The translations under genes and the position numbers were made by a program. Positions 35,822 through 43,792 of a stretch of 64,000 nucleotides of DNA are shown here, piece by piece. Origin of the DNA: PZPK01 sp965230795 (GTDB taxonomy: Bacteria; Pseudomonadota; Gammaproteobacteria; Pseudomonadales; Oleiphilaceae); the NCBI GenBank assembly GCA_965230795.1, contig OZ246020.1, forward strand, positions 1,054,001 through 1,118,000, read 5' to 3'. How positions within the stretch are numbered: the stretch's first letter is position 1; every line of letters begins with the position of its first letter. Below the pieces are notes generated by a model that was not told where the DNA came from, made no database searches, and saw only the letters and a program-made list of their open reading frames with translations.

Positions 35822-36489
35822 GACTGGAAAGCCCCCTGCATCTTCCTGGATGCCAAGTAGGTCGTACCTGAAGTGCTATCAAGAGTGTGCTCGATCAGGC
35901 TGGCCGCGACATCTCTGGCATGAATCGAACGATAATTGCCGGGCAGACAGTTGGTGATGTACTCACTCATCCTTTCCAGCAAGCGAAATTCGTCGCGTTC
36001 GCCCTTGAGTAAGCCGGGGCGAGCAATCACTAGTTTTTTGTAATCCAGTTCGTTCAGCTTTTGCTCCAGCTCACCTTTCATTTTCAGATAAGCCGAGAAT
36101 GAGGAGGGATTAGCGCCATGGGCTGATACCAGCGCATAGGATGTGGCGCGATGTTTGAGGCCCAACTCGGCAAAGTGCAGGGGGTAACTGACATCTATCC
36201 GGTAATAGTCATCGGCGTCAGGTGTTTTCGCCTTTGTGGTGCCGAGGGCACAATAGAGGTCATCGACCTCAGGCAGGTCAGCCGGAGCTCTCAGGTCATC
36301 AAAATTCACCACGTGCTGCATGACCTTCGCCGTGTTCAGATAGGCCGCATTCGAATGTTTGCGGACGAAGGCAACGACATTTCGGTAACCGGGATTGGCG
36401 CACAGCTGTAGAACCAGATGTCGGCCTACAAGGCCTGAGGCACCTGCCACCCAGGCGGTTCTTGCTGAGGGAGCATTACTTTGAATCAT
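35818..36489 (-). CDS. NAD(P)H-binding oxidoreductase, atypical SDR (TIP30-like)
   Basis: 223 residues with a Rossmann fold: the N-terminal VAGASGLVGRHLVLQL is an NADP loop (GxxGxxG). DLYCALGTTKAKTPDAD and the YALVSAHGA/SAYLKMKGELE segments fit the HTATIP2/TIP30-like atypical short-chain dehydrogenases, with a possible Tyr-Lys pair in YLKMK. Substrate unknown. First gene of a two-gene operon with the PNPOx-like gene. Confidence 0.8.
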   Translation of the reverse strand: MIQSNAPSARTAWVAGASGLVGRHLVLQLCANPGYRNVVAFVRKHSNAAYLNTAKVMQHVVNFDDLRAPADLPEVDDLYCALGTTKAKTPDADDYYRIDVSYPLHFAELGLKHRATSYALVSAHGANPSSFSAYLKMKGELEQKLNELDYKKLVIARPGLLKGERDEFRLLERMSEYITNCLPGNYRSIHARDVAASLIEHTLDSTSGTTYLASRKMQGAFQS

Positions 36490-36856
36490 GTTCTGAGAAG
36501 CCTTTCGTTGAATGCGTTCCTTGATGGGCTAAGATGGTCTGACACTTTGGCCTGATAAACCAGGGGGCTTTGCTTTGGTCAACCCTCTCCCTGCCGCACA
36601 AAACACAGAGAAGCCAGGAAAGCCGACACCACCAAAAAATTGCAAAACATGACTTTTATTTGTCACGCGTATCCGCTAGTGTTGTCCGTTTTTCGGGATT
36701 CCCTCGCCTTAGTGCCTGCTGCATTGTACGTGATCTGATTCCCGATTTTGAAATTCGAGAAAAATGTGCGCAATAGTTTGCTAATTTTTTCAAACATTTG
36801 AAAGAATTCCTGTATACTGTCGCGCGTTTTTTGACCTCACTGACCGAGTTAATGCA
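36490..36856. other. Intergenic region, 367 bases, upstream of fusA2
   Basis: Divergent promoter region between the NAD(P)-binding gene and fusA2. No credible gene; the open frames in it look random. It becomes AT-rich toward fusA2 and ends in a recognisable sigma70-like promoter (separate entry). Confidence 0.5.
36789..36818 (+). promoter_or_regulatory. Probable sigma70 promoter of fusA2
   Basis: TTCAAA (36789-36794) and TATACT (36813-36818) separated by 18 bases, with a TG just before the -10. The expected transcript would start about 30 bases before the ATG at 36857. Confidence 0.5.
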
Positions 36857-38944
36857 ATGACAGATTTATCCAAGTACAGAAATATCGGGATCTTCGCGCA
36901 CGTAGATGCCGGTAAAACGACTACCACCGAACGTATCCTGAAACTCACGGGTAAAATCCACAAAACGGGTGAGGTTCACGACGGTGCCGCAACGACGGAC
37001 TTTATGGAACAGGAAGCTGAGCGTGGTATTACCATCCAGTCTGCTGCGACAACCTGTTTCTGGAACGACCATCGACTGAATATCATCGATACTCCCGGGC
37101 ACGTTGACTTTACCGTTGAGGTATACCGTTCTCTGAAAGTTCTGGATGGCGGTGTTGGTGTATTCTGTGGTTCCGGTGGTGTTGAACCCCAGTCCGAAAC
37201 CAACTGGCGCTATGCCAATGACTCTGAAGTTGCGCGTATCATCTTCGTAAACAAGCTGGACCGCATGGGTGCAGATTTCTATCGTGTAGTTGATCAGGTC
37301 AAGCGTGTACTGGGTGCAAATCCCCTGGTTATGACACTGCCAATTGGCATCGAAGATGACTTTAAAGGCGTTGTAGATATTCTGACTCAGAAAGCGTATG
37401 TCTGGGATGATACGGGTCTGCCTGAAAACTACGAAGTGGTTGATATTCCTGACGATCTCAAAGACAAAGCGGCCGAATACCGTGAGCAGTTGATCGAGAC
37501 TGTTGTAGAACAGGACGAAGATCTGATGATGTCTTACCTGGAAGAAGGTGAAGAGCCATCCATCGAAGATCTCAAGCGTTGTATCCGTGAAGGTACACGT
37601 AAACTGGATTTCTTCCCGACTTACTGTGGTTCTGCATTCAAGAACAAAGGTATCCAGCTGGTGCTGGATGCGGTAGTTGATTACCTGCCATCACCTACTG
37701 AAGTGGATCCTCAGCCACTGACTGATGAAGAATCCGGTGAGCCAACTGGCGAAGTGGCCACAGTTTCTGCTGAAGAGCCTCTGCGCGCACTGGCGTTCAA
37801 AATCATGGACGACCGCTACGGTGCTCTGACCTTTATCCGAATCTACTCGGGCGTCATGAAGAAAGGTGACACCATCCTTAACTCTGCTACCGGAAAAACC
37901 GAGCGTATCGGCCGAATGGTTGAGATGCACGCCAACGACCGAAGCGAGCTGGATCGTGCTCAGGCGGGTGACATCATCGCTGTTATCGGTATGAAGAATG
38001 TTCAAACCGGTCACACTCTGTGTGATCCGAATAATCCTTGTACGCTCGAACCTATGATCTTCCCGGAGCCTGTTATCTCTATCGCGGTTAAGCCGAAAGA
38101 TAAGGGTTCTACCGAGAAAATGGGTATCGCTATCGGCAAGATGGTGGCAGAAGATCCTTCATTCCAGGTTGAAACCGATGAAGAATCAGGCGAGACCATC
38201 CTGAAGGGAATGGGTGAGCTGCACCTGGATATCAAAGTAGATATTCTGAAGCGTACTTACGGTGTTGAGCTGGAAGTGGGTCAACCTCAGGTTGCCTACC
38301 GTGAAACAATTACTCAGCCCATTGAAGATTCCTACACGCACAAGAAGCAATCGGGTGGTTCTGGTCAGTTCGGTAAGATCGATTACCGTATCAAGCCAGG
38401 CGAAACCGGTTCCGGTTTCAACTTCACCTCAACCGTTGTGGGCGGTAACGTACCGAAAGAATTCTTCCCAGCAATCGAGAAGGGCTTCAAGATGATGATG
38501 GAAGAAGGTCCATTGGCGGGCTTCCCTGTTCTGGACGTGGATATTGAATTGTACGATGGTGCTTACCACGCGGTTGACTCCTCGGCGATTGCCTTTGAGA
38601 TCGCTGCCAAGGGTGCATATCGTCAGTCCATGCCAAAGGCTGGTCCTCAGTTGCTGGAACCGATCATGAAAGTGGACGTGTTCACGCCAGATGACAACGT
38701 CGGTGACGTCATTGGTGACCTGAACCGTCGTCGTGGCATGATCAAGGATCAGGAAGCCGGCACCACGGGTGTGCGCGTTAAAGCTGACGTTCCTCTGGCT
38801 GAAATGTTTGGCTACATTGGACACCTGCGTACCATGACCTCAGGTCGTGGCCAGTTCTCCATGGAGTTCTCACACTACATGCCTTGTCCGAACCAGGTGG
38901 CAGAAGCTGTCATCGCGGCGACAAAAGAGAAGAAAGCAAGCTAA
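36857..38944 (+). CDS. fusA2: Elongation factor G, second-copy type
   Basis: 695-residue translational GTPase with all EF-G domains: AHVDAGKTT (G1), DTPGHVDF (G3) and NKLDRMGADF (G4), then domains II-V. The N-terminus MTDLSKYRNIGIF and the insert-rich EVHDGAATTDFMEQEAERG match, from memory, the EF-G2 (fusA2) proteins of Vibrio and Pseudomonas rather than the str-operon copy. It is alone, with its own promoter and terminator and no rpsL/rpsG/tuf next to it. Whether it does translocation, recycling or a stress role cannot be told from sequence. Confidence 0.88.
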   Translation: MTDLSKYRNIGIFAHVDAGKTTTTERILKLTGKIHKTGEVHDGAATTDFMEQEAERGITIQSAATTCFWNDHRLNIIDTPGHVDFTVEVYRSLKVLDGGVGVFCGSGGVEPQSETNWRYANDSEVARIIFVNKLDRMGADFYRVVDQVKRVLGANPLVMTLPIGIEDDFKGVVDILTQKAYVWDDTGLPENYEVVDIPDDLKDKAAEYREQLIETVVEQDEDLMMSYLEEGEEPSIEDLKRCIREGTRKLDFFPTYCGSAFKNKGIQLVLDAVVDYLPSPTEVDPQPLTDEESGEPTGEVATVSAEEPLRALAFKIMDDRYGALTFIRIYSGVMKKGDTILNSATGKTERIGRMVEMHANDRSELDRAQAGDIIAVIGMKNVQTGHTLCDPNNPCTLEPMIFPEPVISIAVKPKDKGSTEKMGIAIGKMVAEDPSFQVETDEESGETILKGMGELHLDIKVDILKRTYGVELEVGQPQVAYRETITQPIEDSYTHKKQSGGSGQFGKIDYRIKPGETGSGFNFTSTVVGGNVPKEFFPAIEKGFKMMMEEGPLAGFPVLDVDIELYDGAYHAVDSSAIAFEIAAKGAYRQSMPKAGPQLLEPIMKVDVFTPDDNVGDVIGDLNRRRGMIKDQEAGTTGVRVKADVPLAEMFGYIGHLRTMTSGRGQFSMEFSHYMPCPNQVAEAVIAATKEKKAS

Positions 38945-38960
38945 GCGCTTCGCTGAAAAT

Positions 38961-38995
38961 AAAAACCCCGGTAGTTTCGGCTACCGGGGTTTTTT
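38961..38995. terminator. Rho-independent terminator after fusA2
   Basis: Nine-base perfect stem CCCCGGTAG / CTACCGGGG (38966-38974 and 38981-38989) with the loop TTTCGG, flanked by A residues left and a T tract right. Ends fusA2. Confidence 0.95.
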
Positions 38996-39027
38996 ATTGT
39001 TTTTAGAATAGAGGGCTTATCATCATA

Positions 39028-39069
39028 AGCTTCTAGCTTCTAGCTTCTAGCTTCTAGCTTCCAGCCTCT
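39028..39069. repeat. Tandem 7-bp repeat (AGCTTCT)n
   Basis: Four perfect tandem copies of AGCTTCT followed by two imperfect ones (AGCTTCC, AGCCTCT), 42 bases in all. They lie between the fusA2 terminator and the end of the lpxL-like gene. They are intergenic and in no reading frame of either gene. Copy number of such heptamers is often variable between strains. Confidence 0.9.
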
Positions 39070-39077
39070 ATTAAGCC

Positions 39078-40022
39078 TCAATAAATACTCGGTTCACCCT
39101 TGGGGCGGGTTTTAAAGCGCCGGTGCAACCAGAGATATTGCTCCGGATGAATACGGATCTGCTCTTCAAGCCCCTTGTTGAGTCGGCTGGCATTTTCCAC
39201 CTCATCATCGCCCGGAAAGCCTTCCAGAATGGGCGAGAAATAGACACTGTACACACCGTTGCCTTCCCGGAATTGGGCAATCTGCAGCACCGTTGCGCCG
39301 GTCTCTCGGGCGATCCAGGCAGGTGTCGTGAGCGTGGCTGCCGGAATACCGAAGAAAGTGGCAAAGACGCCGCGCTTGAGGCCAAGATCCTGATCGGGGC
39401 CGTACCAGACCAGGTGGCCCTGTTTGATGAATTCGTTCATATCCTTGAGTTGACGCTTGGTAAAGCTTCGTCCGCTATACTGCCGGCGCGAGCGTTCCAC
39501 CAGGGCGTCCATCAGCCGGTTGTTCTGTGGCCGATACATGTAGTTAAAGCCACAAGTGTTGTAGACCAGAGGTCCGGCGAAATCCATGATGCTGAAATGG
39601 CCTCCAACCAGCAGAACGCCCTTGCCACGCGCGAGCGCCTCGTCCACATGTTCTTTGCCGTGCACTTCCAGACGATCCAGGAAGGGCTGCACATCTCCCC
39701 ACCAGGCAATGGTACTTTCCACATAACCCAGCGCATTGGATATGAAAGTGGCCTTGACCATTTCTTCCTGCTCTTCGGCGCTTAGTTCAGGGAAGCACGC
39801 GCGAATATTACCCCGCGCCGTCTTGCGTCGACCACTTCCAAATCGATACAACTGATTGCCGAGCCAGGTGCCCAGTGACATTTTGGCATTGTAAGGAAGA
39901 AAGGAGATCAGATAGAGCAGAAAAATAACGAGCCAGGTACCCCAATATCGTGGGTGCAAAAAATTCCGGTAGTAATACTGGGGATCGATTGGTCGCACGC
40001 GCTCACTTACCTCATCAGTCAT
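39078..40022 (-). CDS. lpxL: Lipid A late acyltransferase (LpxL/HtrB family)
   Basis: Inner-membrane enzyme adding a secondary acyl chain (laurate or similar) to lipid A. H-x4-D catalytic motif in GGHFSIMDF (His142, Asp147). One N-terminal membrane helix (about 28-45). Later blocks MYRPQNNRLMD and WYGPDQDLG are typical. 314 residues, normal for LpxL/LpxM. L versus M (or P) cannot be settled by eye. A PmrA-type regulator elsewhere in the window is interesting in this light, but no PmrA box lies near this gene. Confidence 0.9.
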   Translation of the reverse strand: MTDEVSERVRPIDPQYYYRNFLHPRYWGTWLVIFLLYLISFLPYNAKMSLGTWLGNQLYRFGSGRRKTARGNIRACFPELSAEEQEEMVKATFISNALGYVESTIAWWGDVQPFLDRLEVHGKEHVDEALARGKGVLLVGGHFSIMDFAGPLVYNTCGFNYMYRPQNNRLMDALVERSRRQYSGRSFTKRQLKDMNEFIKQGHLVWYGPDQDLGLKRGVFATFFGIPAATLTTPAWIARETGATVLQIAQFREGNGVYSVYFSPILEGFPGDDEVENASRLNKGLEEQIRIHPEQYLWLHRRFKTRPKGEPSIY

Positions 40023-40126
40023 TTCGCTGTACGGACCTGACTGGTCCGGACGCAGAAAACGGGGTATTAGAGCATAGAGAATCGAATTAACTCAATTCAG
40101 AGCTAAGGCATGAATGTGAGACGTGG

Positions 40127-40504
40127 CTAAGACCGCGGCTCGAATGGCAGAATTTCCGCATTGTTTTGCCGGTTCTCGCGAAGGAACTCTTCCGGATTGG
40201 ATAGTGCAAGGCTGAGCTGACTCAATGAGTCGTTCATCATCGCCGAGAGGGTCATGCAGTTTTTTACCGGATTGCCTGAGCGGCGACGTTCCATATCAAT
40301 GCGGAATTGCAGCCCTTCCAGACGGCGCTGCAGGTCAACAGGAGCGGAATCTATAAACTGCTGGCAAAGTTCAATGCGCATGGCTTCGAAAGCACCGGGC
40401 TCCGTTTTCGCCAGTTCGGAAAGTTTATCGAAATCGGGAACGATGTAGGGACGGGCAGGGCGCAGTCCCGGCGAGCGCTGGGTGGACATTTCTTTATCAG
40501 ACAT
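40127..40504 (-). CDS. DUF3135 family protein
   Basis: 125 residues. PDFDKLSELAKTEPGAFE and LQRRLEGLQFRIDMERRR match DUF3135, small cytoplasmic proteins of unknown function. Mainly helical, no signal peptide. AGAGG Shine-Dalgarno upstream. Divergent from the HNH gene. Confidence 0.8.
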   Translation of the reverse strand: MSDKEMSTQRSPGLRPARPYIVPDFDKLSELAKTEPGAFEAMRIELCQQFIDSAPVDLQRRLEGLQFRIDMERRRSGNPVKNCMTLSAMMNDSLSQLSLALSNPEEFLRENRQNNAEILPFEPRS

Positions 40505-40905
40505 TGTAACGACCTCTAACTGTTACGATACAGGATGCTATTTGCCTCGCCGACAACATGGCATGCCTCTCTGAGTGTGTGACAAATGTTGTCTAATTAT
40601 TTCAAACTGTAACAGGATCCTATCAATCTGGCGATATTTTGTACAACGCAAAGCCTGTGTCAGTACACATATTGAACAATTATCTCAGCTCCGTTCATGC
40701 GCTTCCGATAACGATTCGCGCTTTTTCCGCAAAAAATATCCTATAATTCAAATAGAAGGCATCACCATTCTGGAGATTGTCCCCAAACCGTCATATTTGT
40801 TGTCTAGTTTTAGAAATCTGCAAGGCAAATCATAAAAAAATCGGAAGATTGAATCGCGATCAGTTGTACTTCTGGCTTACCTAATCATTTTGACAGGGCA
40901 TGTGC
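40505..40905. other. Intergenic region, about 400 bases, AT-rich
   Basis: Divergent region between DUF3135 and the HNH nuclease. It is clearly more AT-rich than its surroundings. A TATAAT hexamer lies at 40742-40747 without a convincing -35. The nonamer TGTTGTCTA occurs twice, near 40587 and near 40798. A frame of 86 codons exists here but has no family or Shine-Dalgarno support, so I do not call it. Confidence 0.4.
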
Positions 40906-41475
40906 ATGAGTAATCTGGTGGTGTTGAAAATCGATAAGAGTGGTCGGCCTCTGCGCTGGATCAGTAAGGAAATGGCAACCAACCTGGTATGCAACGGTAA
41001 AGTGCTCTGGGCTTTCGGGGAACAGACCTTCACCATGCATGGCGGAATCAATCGCAGCGGCAAGCGTTCCATCATTCAGCTATCTCCCATCATCGCCGTC
41101 GACGGTTCAGTCAAGCGCCACGCCATCAATATTCCTTTAATGAACAAATACCTGTTCCGTCGTGATCAGTACATGTGCATGTATTGCGGCCAGCATTTTT
41201 CACGGAGTGAGCTGACGCGGGACCATATCCTGCCGCGTTCGAGAGGAGGCGTCGATGCCTGGAACAATGTGGTCGCTGCCTGTCGCCCCTGCAACCAGCG
41301 TAAAGGCGCAAGACTGCCGGAAGAGGCAAATATGCCATTGCTGGCGGTACCCTTCAAACCCACCTTCAGCGAACTGCTATACCTGCAGAATCACCATATT
41401 CTTGAAGATCAGATGCAGTACCTGTCGAAAGGCTTTCGCCACCTGACTCACGAGCAGTATATGCAGGCGAAGTAA
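40906..41475 (+). CDS. HNH endonuclease family protein
   Basis: 189 residues. Zinc-binding HNH domain: CMYCGQHF, then LTRDHILPRSRGG and CRPCNQRKGAR (two CxxC knuckles around the H-N-H core). The N-terminal part (VVLKIDKSGRPLRWIS) belongs to a widespread stand-alone bacterial HNH family. An ATG at 40900 is in frame, but the Shine-Dalgarno AGGG at 40895 fits the ATG at 40906 (7-base spacing). No methyltransferase or phage genes nearby, so it does not look like a restriction system. Confidence 0.85.
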   Translation: MSNLVVLKIDKSGRPLRWISKEMATNLVCNGKVLWAFGEQTFTMHGGINRSGKRSIIQLSPIIAVDGSVKRHAINIPLMNKYLFRRDQYMCMYCGQHFSRSELTRDHILPRSRGGVDAWNNVVAACRPCNQRKGARLPEEANMPLLAVPFKPTFSELLYLQNHHILEDQMQYLSKGFRHLTHEQYMQAK

Positions 41476-41508
41476 ATTCTCTCAGCAGCACGTTGAGACA
41501 CGTTTGGT

Positions 41509-42915
41509 CTAATCACCATTCCCGGTGGGGCGAGACCAGACTACGGTAGTTTCAAATCCGCGAACACCGTCGTCTCGATTGCGCAGTTGCAGATGGTAGC
41601 CATATACCTCACAAATGCGCTGACAAATCGATAGGCCAAGACCCGAACCGCTGGCTCCCTGTTGCTTGCCGCGTGTAAAACGTTCGGTCAGCGAAGACAG
41701 CAGGCTTGCTTCCAAAGGCTCGCAATGGTTCCGTATGGTCAGCGAATGCTCGCTGAGTATTACCTCTACCGGGGTATCTGGCGAGCCATAGCGGCAGGCA
41801 TTGTCCAGCAGGTTACGTATCAATATGGTTAAGCTGCTTTCATTGGCGAATAGCTCAGCCTTCGATGGCAGGTCAGGACGAATGTGCGTGCTATATTCGT
41901 TGTTCGATTCGATTTCTTCGCAAAGGCTTTCACAAAGCTTGCTTAAATTCAGCGGTTGTATGTCACTGGCGTCGATACCTGCATCCAGACGGCTGAGGAT
42001 GAGCAGTTGCTGGACCAGATGAATCAAGCGCTCATTGCCGGACAGGGCCTTGAGGACAAAATCCTTCACCTGTTCGTTCTGACTGATTTGCAGGATATTC
42101 TGTAAATGTACTTTGGCAATAGACAAAGGCGTCCTGAGTTCATGGGCGGCATCGGCGGTAAAGCGTCGTTCCCGTTCGTAGGATTCATCGACGCGCTCAA
42201 ACAGGCTGTTCAATTCACCCACCAGGTGCTTTAACTCGACTGGATAGGCTTGCGAGTCGAGACGGGACAGGTTGTTGTAATCCCGGCTCTTCAGCTCTCT
42301 GGATATCTTGTTCAGAGGTGCCAAACCACGAGCGACCGTCCAGGCAATGATTACCAGCACCAAGGGCACCAGTAACAAGCCTGGTAGGGCAGAATGCAGG
42401 GCAATTTCCTCGGTCAGTTCAGTGCGGACATCTTCCCTTTGTGCAACGTGCACCCAGAATTCGAACTGGGGATCGTGAAGGGTAAAACTGCGCCAGTCAA
42501 AGTGGTTACCGACGGTATCTGAAAACCCTGCTTTCAAGGTGTCAAAGCGCGTGGGGAGCCCCGCGTGGTTCTCCAAAATAAGTTGGCCGTTTTTGTCCCA
42601 GACACGAAACGCCAACTTGCGTTCGTACTTGTGCCCCCATTCGTTGTACTCCTCCTCATCATCATCAAAAGCCAGTGAAGACAGGGCTTCGTCATGATAC
42701 TCGAGGGTGTCGAAGCCGGGCTCCGCATGTTGATAACGCTCATGGATCATCGACTGAATCATGCGACTCATTTGCGCCAGCTCTGCATCAAACAGTTCCT
42801 CGACCTGCTCCCGAGACTCGAGAAAATTGGAATAGGCGCCCACAATCCAGGCCACAATGATCAGGCCACTAATGGCAAGCAGTAAAAAACGTTTGATGGA
42901 GCTGAAGTTTCCCAT
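41509..42915 (-). CDS. PmrB/QseC-like sensor histidine kinase
   Basis: 468-residue inner-membrane kinase. First membrane helix at about 9-29, periplasmic sensor, second helix around 175-195, HAMP, HisKA with phospho-acceptor in AHELRTPLS (about His257), HATPase with NLLDNACRYG and GSGLGLSI. The sensor holds an acidic run DDDEEEYNE (84-92) containing E-x-x-E, reminiscent of metal-sensing PmrB-type sensors. An ATG 54 bases upstream of 42915 would add a poorly supported extension. AGGA Shine-Dalgarno supports 42915. The partner regulator is not adjacent but 4.2 kb away on the same strand. The shared upstream region carries a PmrA-type box. Confidence 0.85.
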   Translation of the reverse strand: MGNFSSIKRFLLLAISGLIIVAWIVGAYSNFLESREQVEELFDAELAQMSRMIQSMIHERYQHAEPGFDTLEYHDEALSSLAFDDDEEEYNEWGHKYERKLAFRVWDKNGQLILENHAGLPTRFDTLKAGFSDTVGNHFDWRSFTLHDPQFEFWVHVAQREDVRTELTEEIALHSALPGLLLVPLVLVIIAWTVARGLAPLNKISRELKSRDYNNLSRLDSQAYPVELKHLVGELNSLFERVDESYERERRFTADAAHELRTPLSIAKVHLQNILQISQNEQVKDFVLKALSGNERLIHLVQQLLILSRLDAGIDASDIQPLNLSKLCESLCEEIESNNEYSTHIRPDLPSKAELFANESSLTILIRNLLDNACRYGSPDTPVEVILSEHSLTIRNHCEPLEASLLSSLTERFTRGKQQGASGSGLGLSICQRICEVYGYHLQLRNRDDGVRGFETTVVWSRPTGNGD

Positions 42916-42977
42916 TGAGGTTCCTGAAAGCTTGAATGTTGAACGGCAGACGAGCAAATCAAGTGTCACGTTGCCAG

Positions 42978-42994
42978 CTTAAGGCTTTCTTAAG
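42978..42994. promoter_or_regulatory. PmrA/QseB-type operator, CTTAAG-N5-CTTAAG
   Basis: Perfect CTTAAG hexamers at 42978-42983 and 42989-42994 with a 5-base spacer (GCTTT), identical to the PmrA (BasR) box consensus. It lies between the divergent kinase and TlpA-like genes, 62 bases before the kinase ATG and 62 before the tlpA-like ATG. The hexamer is its own reverse complement, so direction is open. A weak -10 (GATAGT, 43014-43019) lies 19 bases downstream toward the tlpA side. Confidence 0.85.
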
Positions 42995-43056
42995 AAAGTC
43001 TGTATAGGCTGATGATAGTTAAAATTTTCCATGTCCGTGTAAATAGGAAGTCATGA

Positions 43057-43551
43057 ATGAAGGTAATTGTCATCTTGTCTCTGCTGGTATGGGCTTGCCT
43101 GAATGCAAGCCAGGTTTTGGCCGCCGATACATCGCAGCCATTTCCTGAGACTGTGCAGCTAAGGACGGACAATGGTCCTGTGACATTGGATGCTCTCAAG
43201 GGCCAGGTAATTCTACTGGATTTCTGGGCCTCCTGGTGCGGTCCTTGCCGACAGTCCTTTCCCTGGATGAATCAGATGCAGACGCGCTTTGAGAAAGATG
43301 GCCTTAAAGTCATCGCCGTTAATCTGGATAGCGAGCGCGACGCAGCCGATGCGTTTCTGGAAGAAAATCCCGCTGTTTTTGATATTGCCTTTGATCCTGA
43401 GGGACGCAGTGCCGAAGCAATGAACGTATTGGGCATGCCCATGTCGTTTCTGATCGATAGAAAGGGGCTGATACGACACAGCCTCGTCGGTTTTTCGGAA
43501 TCTCGTCGACAGGCTCATGAAGCACATATTCAGGCGTTATTGGCGGAATAA
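43057..43551 (+). CDS. TlpA/ResA-like periplasmic thioredoxin
   Basis: 164 residues with a signal peptide (about 1-23, ending VLA-A) and a thioredoxin fold of the TlpA/AhpC-TSA type. Active site WASWCGPCRQ with Cys61 and Cys64. A cis-proline segment follows at GMPMSFLID. It should reduce or exchange disulfides in the periplasm. TAGGAAG Shine-Dalgarno, 7-base spacing. First gene of the cluster with DUF4266 and DUF3570. The cysteine-rich tail of the DUF4266 protein is an obvious candidate client. Confidence 0.9.
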   Translation: MKVIVILSLLVWACLNASQVLAADTSQPFPETVQLRTDNGPVTLDALKGQVILLDFWASWCGPCRQSFPWMNQMQTRFEKDGLKVIAVNLDSERDAADAFLEENPAVFDIAFDPEGRSAEAMNVLGMPMSFLIDRKGLIRHSLVGFSESRRQAHEAHIQALLAE

Positions 43552-43570
43552 AAACGGAGAGCATGACAGT

Positions 43571-43792
43571 ATGAAATTGATTTTGATTACCCCACTGCTG
43601 GTGATCGCAGCGCAGCTCAGTGCCTGTGCCGACTGGGGTGTTAAACCCTGGGAGCGGGATATTCTGGCGCGTGAAGATATGCAGTTGATTCATGATCCTG
43701 TGGAAGCGGCCCTGGATGACCATATTTATTTTAGTAAGGAGGCCACCAGTGGCGGTCGCAGTTTCGGCGGTGGAGGTTGTGGATGCAACTAG
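43571..43792 (+). CDS. DUF4266 mini-lipoprotein with C-terminal Gly-Cys tail
   Basis: Only 73 residues. Signal peptide with lipobox L-S-A-C (lipidated Cys19), so about 55 residues remain after processing. Core VKPWERDILAREDM and ALDDHIYFSKEA match DUF4266. The end is Gly-rich and closes in GGGGCGCN, with two cysteines one residue apart at the very C-terminus, fit for metal or thiol chemistry. I use the ATG at 43571; the longer frame upstream has no lipoprotein start. 19 bases after tlpA and overlapping DUF3570 by 10 bases. The family has no known function that I recall. Confidence 0.85.
   Translation: MKLILITPLLVIAAQLSACADWGVKPWERDILAREDMQLIHDPVEAALDDHIYFSKEATSGGRSFGGGGCGCN

Noticed and set aside
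39028..39069. Short repeats as a possible CRISPR or origin element
   Set aside because: 7-bp tandem units with no spacers; no cas genes; no dnaA or DnaA-box cluster nearby.
40575..40835. 86-codon frame in the AT-rich gap between DUF3135 and the HNH gene
   Set aside because: No Shine-Dalgarno, no family features, and cysteine/isoleucine-rich composition expected from random AT-rich sequence.
40906..41475. HNH gene as part of a restriction or phage-defence system
   Set aside because: No methyltransferase, helicase or other defence gene adjacent, and the protein belongs to a widespread stand-alone family.
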